64,000 nt of DNA from Flavobacterium arcticum (GTDB taxonomy: Bacteria; Bacteroidota; Bacteroidia; Flavobacteriales; Flavobacteriaceae): positions 1,672,501-1,736,500 of the forward strand of contig NZ_CP031188.1 of the NCBI RefSeq assembly GCF_003344925.1, read 5' to 3'. Below the pieces are notes generated by a model. The model had not been told where the DNA came from and did no database searches. It saw nothing but the letters and a program-made list of their open reading frames with translations. The position numbers and the translations under genes are program-made. Of this stretch, positions 34,701-42,760 are shown piece by piece (the first letter of the stretch is position 1; the number at the start of each line of letters is the position of its first letter).

Positions 34701-34846
34701 GTAGTGCCCTCTATTATTACGTTTACTCCCGGAATGGGCTGTCCGGTAGCACTATCGCTCACATTACCTGTTAATGTGCTCTGGGCGAGTACACTTAACG
34801 GCAACATAAGTAATAAAAGTAAGAACTTTTGGTACATTGTTTTCAT
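31775..34846 (-). CDS. susC: SusC/RagA family TonB-linked outer-membrane transporter
   Basis: 1023 residues. Signal peptide about 1-21; carboxypeptidase-D-like regulatory domain about 22-100 (LTGNVSDSATGQPIPGVNVI); TonB-box region LQEVVVIGYGTTTKRD; plug domain about 120-240 with NIRIRGGSSLGAQNNPLIII; barrel to the end (TYSFGVNLDF). Imports maltodextrins across the outer membrane powered by TonB. First gene of the minus-strand arm, 9 bases before susD. Two LacI-type operator-like palindromes lie upstream (34931-34970), so repression or activation by the divergent LacI-type regulator is likely. Confidence 0.96.
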   Translation of the reverse strand: MKTMYQKFLLLLLMLPLSVLAQSTLTGNVSDSATGQPIPGVNVIIEGTTNGTTTDIDGKYTLMGVAEGNRIAFSFIGFANQTIEYTGQATLNVVLQEDATQLQEVVVIGYGTTTKRDATGSLTTVTTKDFNKGAITSADQLLTGRSPGVRITSAGGQPDSAPNIRIRGGSSLGAQNNPLIIIDGIPLDFVNPAGVSNPLSLVNPNDVESFTILKDASATAIYGSRASNGVIIITTKKGTSGTPKFNYNGSVGFSKVNDLIDVMDGPTYTRFIQEYYPSLTDKLGIDDPTTNAVDNPATPEVEGRILSDTNWQDQIFRTSIFSDHNFSASGSLFGKVPARAAVGYTKSEGLLKTNDYERYSATVKLTPTFLDDHLKVDVNAKGFWVNKNTVDEGGAIGGALNMDPTKPVYTTGDVNNFGGYYQNTTNDDPRKLDGQYNPVNLLNERERPEKVNKLLGNVQFDYKMHFLPDLRAIVNLGIEASRADIREEYGQNSLATYQYDNVNDAFLFNPGVNYRETQHITNKTFDTYLAYTKNLTGPVTRIDAQAGHSYQSFVNDGYKSIYQYNVNTGIREERINEQNPNNRYYNKTVLESFFGRANVDLFDKYLFTFTLRADGSSLFKKDDRWGYFPAAALAWRITDEDFIKDVSFINNLKLRLSYGQTGQQDITGIAGYYPSSALFSPGDPNSQYLPGVSTYSANPFNDKLKWEVTTTYNVGLDFSFFKNQLVSGSVDVYKKVTDDLLVKSFVPPGQYLTNQITQNVGSMENKGIEIDLNLRPITTDDFSWEILGNLSYNFGEIKSLNNTTSIIATDGGIPTGTGQNLAYHSVGSQPHSAWVYEQLYDSDGRIIPGAFKDRNGDGQITNDDRYYEALRPNWTFGFGTNLNYKNFDFSTNFHGQFDGQVYNSVKLLGGYTERVVPNNSNSLNNVLDFYNGAADPRVQTILDPVPFSDYYLESAAFLRCDNITIGYRFNELVKSASLRVYATVNNAFIITDYSGKDPENFNGIDTNFYPRPRTYSFGVNLDF

Positions 34847-34930
34847 ACAAGTTGTTTAAGTTAATTTTGCTTTTTGTTTTGCTTATAAGTTCACTTCGAA
34901 TGTTAAAATTATGTAAAATATGTTAACAAA

Positions 34931-34970
34931 AAAACGTTTTCGTGATAGACTCCTACCGAAAACGTTTGCG
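34931..34970. promoter_or_regulatory. Pair of LacI-type operator-like palindromes
   Basis: AAAACGTTTT at 34931-34940 (followed by CG) and CGAAAACGTTTGCG at 34957-34970, centres 28 bases apart. Both have the central ACGT and flanking A/T of LacI-family half-sites. They lie between divergent susC and the LacI-type regulator gene, 85-125 bases upstream of susC. No such site was seen before the transporter operon at 36299. Confidence 0.65.
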
Positions 34971-35012
34971 TGTTGAAAACTTTTCTTATTTACTACAATT
35001 TCAGTATCATAA

Positions 35013-35043
35013 TTGCTATAAATAAAAATTAAAAGTATCTTTA
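35013..35043 (+). promoter_or_regulatory. Promoter of the LacI-type regulator gene
   Basis: TTG at 35013-35015, 20 bases, TATCTTTA at 35036-35043, a one-base departure from TAnnTTTG, 29 bases before the ATG. Confidence 0.6.
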
Positions 35044-35072
35044 TTTACAAAATAACAGTTTACAGTTTCACA

Positions 35073-36095
35073 ATGAGAAGAAAAGTAACGCTTAAACAAA
35101 TTGCAAAAGAGCTTGATGTATCAATATCAACTGTTTCAAAATCCCTTAGAAATAGTCCAGAAATAAGTGAAGATACCCGTCAAAAAGTGCAAGCTTTTGC
35201 AAAACTCTACAACTATCGTCCTAACAATATTGCGCTAAGTCTTAAAAACAGAAAAACAAAAACTATAGGCATTATAATACCCGAAATAGTACACCATTTT
35301 TTTGCTACTGTTATTAGCGGTATAGAGCAGGTTGCTAACGAGAATGGATATAATGTTATAGTATGTTTATCTGATGAATCTTTTGATAAAGAGGTGATTA
35401 ATATGGATATGCTAGCCAGTGGTAGTACCGATGGTTTTATCATGTCACTATCTAAAGAAACCCAACAAAAGAAAGATTTTCATCATATTGAAGAGGCTAT
35501 TAATCAAGGTATGCCCGTAGTAATGTTTGATAGAGTTACTAACGAGGTGCTTTGTGATAAAGTAATAATAGACGACCAGCTTGCAGCCTACAGGGCTGTT
35601 GAGTTTTTTATAGAAAAAGGGTTTAAAAAAATAGCTCTTGTTACTACAGTAGATTATGTTAGTGTAGGTAAGTTAAGGACAGACGGTTACATTAATGCAC
35701 TTATAGATCATGATATGCAGGTTAATGAGGACATGATTGTAAAGATAGAAGATATAGAGAACTGTGCTTCTAAAATAGAAAAGCTATTAGAAGATAAGAA
35801 ACCCGATGCTATTTTTGCTGTAAACGAGCTATTTGCGGTTACTACTATTAAACTTGCTAATAAAATGGGAATGAAAGTACCCGATGATATATCGGTAATT
35901 GGTTTTACCGATGGTATTATATCGCAATTTTCTACGCCAAGTATCTCTACCATAAGCCAAAACGGTATAAAAATGGGAGGTAGGGCTGCCAAAATGCTTA
36001 TTGATAGGCTTGAAATGGAGGAGGAAAACGAGCAATATACTACTGAATTGATAGAAACAGAGTTGGTGCTTAGAGAATCTACGTCAACGTTGTAG
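35073..36095 (+). CDS. LacI family transcriptional regulator of the starch locus
   Basis: 340 residues. N-terminal helix-turn-helix VTLKQIAKELDVSISTVSKS with hinge YNYRPNNIALSLKNRKTKTI (residues 1-65), then a periplasmic-binding-protein-like sensor domain (IGIIIPEIVHHFFATVISGI to the end). In flavobacteria LacI-type regulators take the place of the Bacteroides SusR activator for maltose genes. It sits between the two arms of the locus and next to two operator-like palindromes. Likely inducer is a maltodextrin or a maltose phosphorylase product; not testable from sequence. Confidence 0.94.
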   Translation: MRRKVTLKQIAKELDVSISTVSKSLRNSPEISEDTRQKVQAFAKLYNYRPNNIALSLKNRKTKTIGIIIPEIVHHFFATVISGIEQVANENGYNVIVCLSDESFDKEVINMDMLASGSTDGFIMSLSKETQQKKDFHHIEEAINQGMPVVMFDRVTNEVLCDKVIIDDQLAAYRAVEFFIEKGFKKIALVTTVDYVSVGKLRTDGYINALIDHDMQVNEDMIVKIEDIENCASKIEKLLEDKKPDAIFAVNELFAVTTIKLANKMGMKVPDDISVIGFTDGIISQFSTPSISTISQNGIKMGGRAAKMLIDRLEMEEENEQYTTELIETELVLRESTSTL

Positions 36096-36134
36096 TTTAG
36101 TGTAAAAAACTAATTATCAATATTATAAAGATAT

Positions 36135-36165
36135 AATTCCGACCATTGTGTCGGAATTTTTTTTA
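36135..36165 (+). terminator. Rho-independent terminator after the regulator
   Basis: AATTCCGAC-CATTGT-GTCGGAATT then TTTTTT, 40 bases after the regulator stop codon. It isolates the transporter operon from the regulator gene. Confidence 0.92.
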
Positions 36166-36176
36166 TAATAAAAATG

Positions 36177-36204
36177 TTGTAAGAACAAAAAAACTATATA
36201 TTTG
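36177..36204 (+). promoter_or_regulatory. Promoter of the maltose transporter operon
   Basis: TTG at 36177-36179, 17 bases, TATATTTG at 36197-36204. Predicted start near 36210, leaving an unusually long 88-base leader. Confidence 0.75.
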
Positions 36205-36210
36205 TCAATA

Positions 36211-36299
36211 TTATCAAAGCTTATAACTTCACTTCACACAATAAGTCTTTGATAAGCCATAACACGCTTATCGTATTATAAATCATTAAATTACGATAA
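36211..36299 (+). promoter_or_regulatory. Leader with three overlapping alternative stems
   Basis: Stem 1: 36211-36224 pairs with 36241-36255 (14 pairs, bulged T at 36246). Stem 2: GATAAGC 36251-36257 with GCTTATC 36266-36272. Stem 3: TTATCGTA 36268-36275 with TACGATAA 36292-36299, which includes the first base of the start codon. Stem 2 shares bases with both 1 and 3, so stems 1 plus 3, or stem 2 alone, can form. This is the arrangement of a switch; a function is inferred. Confidence 0.5.
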
Positions 36300-37840
36300 T
36301 GGAAAAGCGTAAATTAGGTTTCTGGGAAATCTGGAACATGAGTTTCGGTTTCTTGGGGATACAGTTTGGTTTTGCCTTGCAAAATGCCAATACGTCCAGA
36401 ATATTCGATACCCTTGGAGCCGATGTGGATAAGATTGGTCTTTATTGGTTAGCTGCACCTTTAACAGGTTTAATTGTACAGCCCATAGTGGGTTATTTCA
36501 GCGACAGAACTTGGACTAAACTCGGACGCAGGCGACCTTATTTTCTTGTAGGAGCTATCCTCTCTGCAATTGCACTCTTCATGATGCCTAACTCGCCTAC
36601 CCTATGGATAGCGATAGGTACGCTTTGGATAATGGATTCATCTATTAATATTTCTATGGAGCCTTTTCGTGCGTTTGTAGGTGATAATTTGCCTGACAGA
36701 CAACGAACTCTCGGCTTTTCCATGCAAAGTTTCTTTATTGGTACAGGTGCTGTTGTAGGCTCTGCGCTCCCTTATGTATTTACCAATTGGTTCGGTATAG
36801 CGAATACTGCTCCCGAAGGAATAATACCACCATCAGTAAAATGGTCTTTTTATGTAGGCGGTATTGTTTTTCTGCTTACAGTATTGTGGACTGTTTTTAA
36901 ATCCAAAGAATACACACCGGAAGAATTGGAAGCCTTTGAAAAAGCAAAGCAAGCAAAATTACTACAAGCAAATCCGCAAAAAGCTGAAATTTCCAAAGGT
37001 ATATCTGAGAAAAAACAAATGATATACGGCTTGTTATTTACACTTTTCGGCGCTGCCGGATCTTATTATGTATATACTATAAACTCCCGCAGTGATGCTA
37101 ATGATCATAAAGAACTATATATCCTTACGGTAGGAATATTGGTTGTAGGGTTACTGTTTACTATTGTCTCACAACTTCGTAAAAGAAGTATAAGAAATGG
37201 TTTCACGATCATAATAACAGATTTGCTTAACATGCCCAAAACAATGAAACAGTTAGCATGGGTGCAGTTTTTTTCCTGGTTTGCTCTGTTTTCAATGTGG
37301 ATTTATACTACAAAAGCGGTTACCGGTCATGTATTTGGTACTGCTGATACTACTTCAAAACTTTATAATGATGCAGCCGACTGGGTTAATGTAATGTTTG
37401 CAGTCTATAACGGGGTCGCTGCTGCGGTAGCATTTTTACTACCAGTACTAGCTAAGCACACTAGTAATAAATTTACCCACATGCTGGCGCTTATTGCCGG
37501 TGGTTTAGGGTTAATTTCTATTTACTTCGTGTCAGATAACACAGGTTTGTTAATGGCAATGGTTGGCGTAGGTATAGCTTGGGCAAGTATTCTTTCTATA
37601 CCTTATGCTATGCTTTCCGGCTCTTTACCATCAGCTAAAATGGGATATTATATGGGAGTCTTTAACTTTTTTGTGGTACTGCCGCAAATAGTAGCAGGAA
37701 CAATACTGGGCTTCTTAGTTTCAGAGTTTTTTGACAGCGAACCTGTTTACGCTCTTATAGTAGGAGGTTTCTCTATGATACTTGCAGGTTTACTGACTCT
37801 TGGAGTCTCTACACAAAAGAAAATTGATATTAAAGAATAA
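36299..37840 (+). CDS. MFS maltose/maltodextrin transporter (SLC45-like)
   Basis: 513 residues with 12 predicted helices. The N-terminus WEIWNMSFGFLGIQFGFALQ and the RTWTKLGRRRPYFLVGA loop (RRRP between helices 2 and 3) are typical of the GPH/SLC45-type sugar carriers found in Bacteroidota maltose loci. Moves maltose or short dextrins across the inner membrane, probably with protons. First gene of the operon with pgmB (10 bases) and maltose phosphorylase (2 bases after pgmB), which together form a cytosolic maltose-phosphorolysis route. Confidence 0.92.
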   Translation: MEKRKLGFWEIWNMSFGFLGIQFGFALQNANTSRIFDTLGADVDKIGLYWLAAPLTGLIVQPIVGYFSDRTWTKLGRRRPYFLVGAILSAIALFMMPNSPTLWIAIGTLWIMDSSINISMEPFRAFVGDNLPDRQRTLGFSMQSFFIGTGAVVGSALPYVFTNWFGIANTAPEGIIPPSVKWSFYVGGIVFLLTVLWTVFKSKEYTPEELEAFEKAKQAKLLQANPQKAEISKGISEKKQMIYGLLFTLFGAAGSYYVYTINSRSDANDHKELYILTVGILVVGLLFTIVSQLRKRSIRNGFTIIITDLLNMPKTMKQLAWVQFFSWFALFSMWIYTTKAVTGHVFGTADTTSKLYNDAADWVNVMFAVYNGVAAAVAFLLPVLAKHTSNKFTHMLALIAGGLGLISIYFVSDNTGLLMAMVGVGIAWASILSIPYAMLSGSLPSAKMGYYMGVFNFFVVLPQIVAGTILGFLVSEFFDSEPVYALIVGGFSMILAGLLTLGVSTQKKIDIKE

Positions 37841-37849
37841 AAAAACAGA

Positions 37850-38506
37850 ATGAAAAAGAAAGCATTCATATTCGATCTTGACGGTGTGATAGTCGATACA
37901 GCCAAATACCACTTTTTGGCATGGCAAAAAATCGCAGCACAATTGGGAATTGATTTTACACACGAACATAACGAACAACTTAAAGGAGTGAGTCGCATAC
38001 GCTCGCTCGAAATTATACTGGCAATAGGAAATATAACCATCACACAAGAAGAAAAAGATAACCTATTGCTGAAAAAAAATGAAGATTACCTAACGTACAT
38101 CGACAAGATGGATGAAAGCGAAATACTGGATGGTGTGATGCAGGTATTACACTATTTAAAACAAAATAATCAACCTATAGCATTAGGCTCGGCAAGTAAA
38201 AATGCCAGACCGATACTCGAAAAAGTAAAAATACTCAGCTACTTTGATGCTATAGTAGATGGTAACGATGTTACCAACGCAAAGCCCGACCCCGAAGTTT
38301 TTGTACAGGCTGCAAAAAAACTCAATATGCCTTCAGAAGGTGCTATTGTATTTGAAGATTCGGTGGCGGGAGTACAGGCAGCCAATGCTGCCCAAATGGT
38401 AAGTGTAGGTATAGGCGAAAAAGCCGTACTACACGAAGCCCATTACAACTTTAACAATTTTACAGAAATAGATACTACATTTTTACAAAACTTAGTAAAT
38501 AAATAA
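37850..38506 (+). CDS. pgmB: Beta-phosphoglucomutase
   Basis: 218 residues, HAD superfamily. Converts beta-glucose-1-phosphate, the maltose phosphorylase product, to glucose-6-phosphate. HAD motif I is FDLDGVIVDT with nucleophile Asp9 and Asp11; motif II is LGSASKNA; the VFEDSVAGVQAA segment supplies the Mg ligands. The cap helix HFLAWQKIAAQLGI matches the family. Its stop lies two bases before the maltose phosphorylase ATG, matching the metabolic coupling. Confidence 0.96.
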   Translation: MKKKAFIFDLDGVIVDTAKYHFLAWQKIAAQLGIDFTHEHNEQLKGVSRIRSLEIILAIGNITITQEEKDNLLLKKNEDYLTYIDKMDESEILDGVMQVLHYLKQNNQPIALGSASKNARPILEKVKILSYFDAIVDGNDVTNAKPDPEVFVQAAKKLNMPSEGAIVFEDSVAGVQAANAAQMVSVGIGEKAVLHEAHYNFNNFTEIDTTFLQNLVNK

Positions 38507-38508
38507 AA

Positions 38509-40818
38509 ATGAACCAGGATTATATAGTACCGGATAATTGGTCCATAATAGAAGAAGGATTTGATGCAGAGAGAGTAAAATCATCTGAAAGTTTATTCAG
38601 TATAGGTAACGGAGCCATGGGGCAACGTGCCAATTTTGAGGAAAGTTATTCAGGACATACTTTTCAGGGCAGCTACATTGCAGGTATTTACTACCCAGAC
38701 AAAACTAAAGTAGGGTGGTGGAAAAACGGTTACCCGGAGTATTTTGCAAAAGTATTGAATGCTCCTAACTGGATAGGTATAGATATTACTATAAACGGAG
38801 AAGCACTTGACCTAAACACTTGCGAGCAGGTAAACTATTTTAGGCGTGAGCTTAATATGAAAGAAGGTTGGTACAACCGTTCTTTTGAGGCGGTATTGCA
38901 AAACGGTACAGCTATAGCGGTAAACGTTACCCGATTTTTGTCGCTTGAAGAAGATGAGCTGGGTGTAATAAAATATGATGTAACACCAATAAATAGAGCT
39001 GCAAAAATAACATTTAGCCCCTATGTAGATGCAGGTGTTACTAATGAAGATACTAACTGGGAAGAGAAGTTTTGGCAACCTGTAGCTGTAAAGCATAGCG
39101 ATAATGCTGCTTTTGTAACAGCAAGAACGTTTAAAACACATTTTGATGTAGCTACCTATATGCACAATAGCCTACAGCAGGCAGGTAATAATGTAGATAT
39201 AGCTCCTGTAGACGTAAAAGTTACTGATGATAAAGTACAATTTACCTATAGTGTAGATGCTGCACAGGGGCAAGCAACATCTATCGTTAAGTTAGGTGGT
39301 TATACGGTGTCATTAAATCATACAGCAGATAAACTAGTTGAGGCAGCACAAAATGTAATTGATGCAGCACAAGCCAAAGGCTATGATGCACTCCTAGCTG
39401 AGCAAAAAGAGGCATGGGCTAAAATATGGGAGATGGCAGATATTACCATTGATGGCGATGTAAAAGCGCAACAAGGTATTCGCTTTAATATTTTCCAATT
39501 GAACCAAACCTACCTAGGTAAAGATGCAAGGCTGAATATAGGTCCTAAAGGATTTACAGGCGAAAAGTATGGTGGTAGTACCTATTGGGACACCGAGGCA
39601 TATTGTATTCCTTTCTATATGGCTACTAAAGACCAGCAAGTGGCACGTAACCTACTTACTTATCGTTATGAACACTTAGAAAAAGCTATTGAAAATGCAG
39701 TCAAATTAGGTTTTACCAACGGCGCAGCACTTTACCCAATGGTAACCATGAACGGCGAAGAATGCCACAACGAGTGGGAAATAACTTTTGAGGAAATTCA
39801 CCGTAACGGCGCTATTGCTTTTGCAGTGTATAACTATTACCGTTTTACGGGCGATTATAGTTATATTCCCGAAAAAGGACTTGAAGTGCTTATTGGTATA
39901 GCGCGTTTTTGGCAACAAAGAGCTACATTCTCATCGCACAAAAACAAGTACATGATACTTGGTGTTACAGGACCAAATGAGTATGAAAATAACATAAGCA
40001 ATAACTTTTATACCAACTACATAGCGAAATGGTGTATTGACTATACTATAGAGCAAATAGCGAAGGTAAAAGAAGAATACAATGAAGATTACAGCCGTAT
40101 AATGGCTAAAGTAAACCTGAATGATGCCGAATTACAACAATGGAAGAAGGTAGCAGATAATATGTATTTCCCCTATTCGGAAGAACATGGTGTGTACTTG
40201 CAGCAAGATGGTTTCTTAGATAAAGAGCTTGTGCCGGTAAGCGAACTTGACCGCAGCCAACGACCAATAAACCAAAAATGGAGTTGGGACAGGATATTGC
40301 GCTCGCCATACATAAAACAAGCCGATGTATTACAAGGTTTCTACTTCTTTGAAGATGATTTTAACAAAGAACAACTAGAAAAACATTTCGATTTCTATGA
40401 ACCGTTAACGGTACACGAATCATCACTTTCGCCATGTGTACACTCTATACAGGCTGCAACATTAGGTAGAATGGAACAGGCTTATATGTTCTATTTAAGG
40501 ACATCGCGCTTAGACCTTGATGATTATAACAAAGAAGTAGAAGAAGGCTTGCACATAACTAGTATGGCAGGAACATGGATGAGTATTGTGGAAGGCTTTG
40601 GCGGAATGCGTGTTAAGAATGATACGCTACATTTCGAACCAAGAATACCAGAACAATGGCAGGGGTATTCTTTCAAGATTAATTTTAGAAATCAGATATT
40701 AAAAGTATCCATAAACGCAACAGAAACCAAGTTTACATTAGAGGGCGACAAACAGCTTACTGTTTTTGTAAATGGTAAAGAAGTACGGGTAGAACCCGAC
40801 GCATTGGTTACAGTTTAA
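38509..40818 (+). CDS. GH65 maltose phosphorylase
   Basis: 769 residues, usual size. Splits maltose with phosphate into glucose and beta-glucose-1-phosphate in the cytosol. No signal peptide. Catalytic acid Glu491 lies in VTGPNEYENNISNNFYTNY, and the phosphate and substrate pocket segments YWDTEAYCIPFY and MNGEECHNEWEITFEEIHRN are conserved. Other GH65 specificities (kojibiose, trehalose phosphorylase) are possible, but neighbours (MFS carrier, pgmB, amylases) favour maltose. Followed by a terminator (40830-40866). Confidence 0.93.
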   Translation: MNQDYIVPDNWSIIEEGFDAERVKSSESLFSIGNGAMGQRANFEESYSGHTFQGSYIAGIYYPDKTKVGWWKNGYPEYFAKVLNAPNWIGIDITINGEALDLNTCEQVNYFRRELNMKEGWYNRSFEAVLQNGTAIAVNVTRFLSLEEDELGVIKYDVTPINRAAKITFSPYVDAGVTNEDTNWEEKFWQPVAVKHSDNAAFVTARTFKTHFDVATYMHNSLQQAGNNVDIAPVDVKVTDDKVQFTYSVDAAQGQATSIVKLGGYTVSLNHTADKLVEAAQNVIDAAQAKGYDALLAEQKEAWAKIWEMADITIDGDVKAQQGIRFNIFQLNQTYLGKDARLNIGPKGFTGEKYGGSTYWDTEAYCIPFYMATKDQQVARNLLTYRYEHLEKAIENAVKLGFTNGAALYPMVTMNGEECHNEWEITFEEIHRNGAIAFAVYNYYRFTGDYSYIPEKGLEVLIGIARFWQQRATFSSHKNKYMILGVTGPNEYENNISNNFYTNYIAKWCIDYTIEQIAKVKEEYNEDYSRIMAKVNLNDAELQQWKKVADNMYFPYSEEHGVYLQQDGFLDKELVPVSELDRSQRPINQKWSWDRILRSPYIKQADVLQGFYFFEDDFNKEQLEKHFDFYEPLTVHESSLSPCVHSIQAATLGRMEQAYMFYLRTSRLDLDDYNKEVEEGLHITSMAGTWMSIVEGFGGMRVKNDTLHFEPRIPEQWQGYSFKINFRNQILKVSINATETKFTLEGDKQLTVFVNGKEVRVEPDALVTV

Positions 40819-40829
40819 TTTTATTTTTT

Positions 40830-40866
40830 AACCTACAAGGTCTGTAAGACCTTGTAGGTTTTTTTA
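40830..40866 (+). terminator. Intercistronic terminator after maltose phosphorylase
   Basis: AACCTACAAGGTC-TGTAA-GACCTTGTAGGTT then TTTTTT. It stands between maltose phosphorylase and the GH13 gene, with no TAnnTTTG element in the 51 bases left before that gene. Confidence 0.92.
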
Positions 40867-40917
40867 GTTATGTAAATACCTACAGGGTAAAGAAGCCTTG
40901 CAGAAAATAAGTAAGAA

Positions 40918-42756
40918 ATGAAAAAATTACTATATCTACTTTTCTTTATTTGCGGAACGGCTTTCGCACAGATAGACCGTGTAGAACCGCCTTTTTGGTG
41001 GAGCGATATGCACAATCCAGAGTTGCAAATAATATTCTATGGTAAAGACATAGCACGATATACCCCAACAGTATCGGATAATATTATTATAAATAATGTG
41101 GTAAAGACTGAAAACCCCAATTATGTTTTCGTTACCATAGACACTAAAAATATTCCTGCCTCTGATTTTGTTTTCACATTTAGAAACAAAAACAAGGTAG
41201 CATTTACACACAAATATTCATTAAAACAGCGTAGAGAAGATTCTGCTTTAAGAGCAGGTTTTGATTCTTCAGATCTTATATATCTGATAATGCCCGACCG
41301 TTTTGCTAACGGTAATCCTGATAATGATAATGTGAAAGGAATGGAAGATAAAGCCAATCGAAATGAACCTTTCGGAAGGCATGGGGGCGACATTCAAGGG
41401 GTTATTGATAATCTCGATTATATAGAACAACTTGGCGCAACAGCATTATGGAGTACGCCACTTTGTGAGGATAATCATTCAAGAGGATCATATCATGGCT
41501 ATGCCCAAACGGATGTGTATAAAATAGATCCACGTTATGGCACTAACGAGGATTATGTACGCCTTTCTCAGGAGTTGAAGAAAAGAGATATGAAGTTAAT
41601 ACTTGATTATGTAACGAATCACTGGGGCAGTGAGCACTGGATGTATAAAGATTTACCAAGCTATGACTGGGTGCACCAATTTCCGGGGTATGCACAGAGC
41701 AATTACCGAATGACTACGCAGTTTGACCCAAATGCATCTAAAATAGATACTAAGTACTGTATGGATGGCTGGTTTGTAAGCGAAATGCCCGATTTAAACC
41801 AAAGTAATCCGTTAGTTTTAAAATATATTACACAGAATGCGATATGGTGGATAGAGTATGCCGATTTAGGTGGTTTTCGTGTAGATACCTATTCGTATAA
41901 TGATAAAGTGGGGATTGCAAAATGGACAAAAGCCATTATGGATGAATATCCACATTTTAATATAGTAGGCGAAGTATGGATGCACGACCAAGCGCAAATG
42001 GCATATTGGCAAAAAGACAGTAAAATAGCAGCAATACAAAGCTATAATTCCTACCTGCCAAGCGTTATGGACTTTACTCTGCATGATGCTATAGGTAATG
42101 TTTTCAATGAAGATAAATCAAGTTGGGACTCTGGTATGCAAAAAGTGTATGACAATTTCACTAATGATTTTTTATATCCTGATATCAACAATATTTTAGT
42201 ATTTGCCGAAAACCATGACACGGCGAGATTTAACGAAATCTATAAAAACGATTTCAATAAATATAAAATGGCAATGACACTTATAGCCACCGTTCGAGGC
42301 ATACCTCAGATCTACTACGGTACAGAAATAGGTATGGCAGGCGATAAAGCAAAAGGAGGAGATGGCGACATCCGTAGGGATTTTCCAGGCGGATGGAAAG
42401 GCGATACAAACAATGCCTTTACAACAAGCGGGCGTACTAATCAGCAAAAAGAATGGTTCGATTTCTCTGCAAAGCTATTCAACTGGAGAAAAGGTAAAGA
42501 GGTAATCCATATGGGTGAAACCACACATTATTTACCGCAAAATAATGTATATGTTTATTTCCGTCATAATGATAACGAGTCGGTTATGGTGTTACTTAAT
42601 AATAGTAATGAAGTACAAACAGTAAGTACTGCTCGCTTTGCCGAAAACCTAAAGAAGTATAAAAAAGGTAAGGATGTATTGGGGGGTAAAGCAATAGATA
42701 TAGCTAACGATATTACGATGCAACCTAAATCGGTTTTAATACTTGAATTACAATAA
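40918..42756 (+). CDS. Periplasmic GH13 neopullulanase-like enzyme (SusA-like)
   Basis: 612 residues. Signal peptide about 1-18 (ending TAFAQ) and no lipobox, so periplasmic. N-terminal Ig-like domain about 20-103 (EPPFWWSDMHNPELQIIFYG) as in SusA-type cyclomaltodextrinase/neopullulanases, then the GH13 barrel. Catalytic residues: Asp323 in GGFRVDTYS, Glu352 in VGEVWM, Asp434 in ENHDTARF; the MPDLNQSNP motif is also typical of this group. Cuts imported maltodextrins. First gene of the enzyme part of the arm, 4 bases before the GH31 gene. Confidence 0.94.
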   Translation: MKKLLYLLFFICGTAFAQIDRVEPPFWWSDMHNPELQIIFYGKDIARYTPTVSDNIIINNVVKTENPNYVFVTIDTKNIPASDFVFTFRNKNKVAFTHKYSLKQRREDSALRAGFDSSDLIYLIMPDRFANGNPDNDNVKGMEDKANRNEPFGRHGGDIQGVIDNLDYIEQLGATALWSTPLCEDNHSRGSYHGYAQTDVYKIDPRYGTNEDYVRLSQELKKRDMKLILDYVTNHWGSEHWMYKDLPSYDWVHQFPGYAQSNYRMTTQFDPNASKIDTKYCMDGWFVSEMPDLNQSNPLVLKYITQNAIWWIEYADLGGFRVDTYSYNDKVGIAKWTKAIMDEYPHFNIVGEVWMHDQAQMAYWQKDSKIAAIQSYNSYLPSVMDFTLHDAIGNVFNEDKSSWDSGMQKVYDNFTNDFLYPDINNILVFAENHDTARFNEIYKNDFNKYKMAMTLIATVRGIPQIYYGTEIGMAGDKAKGGDGDIRRDFPGGWKGDTNNAFTTSGRTNQQKEWFDFSAKLFNWRKGKEVIHMGETTHYLPQNNVYVYFRHNDNESVMVLLNNSNEVQTVSTARFAENLKKYKKGKDVLGGKAIDIANDITMQPKSVLILELQ

Positions 42757-42760
42757 AAAC

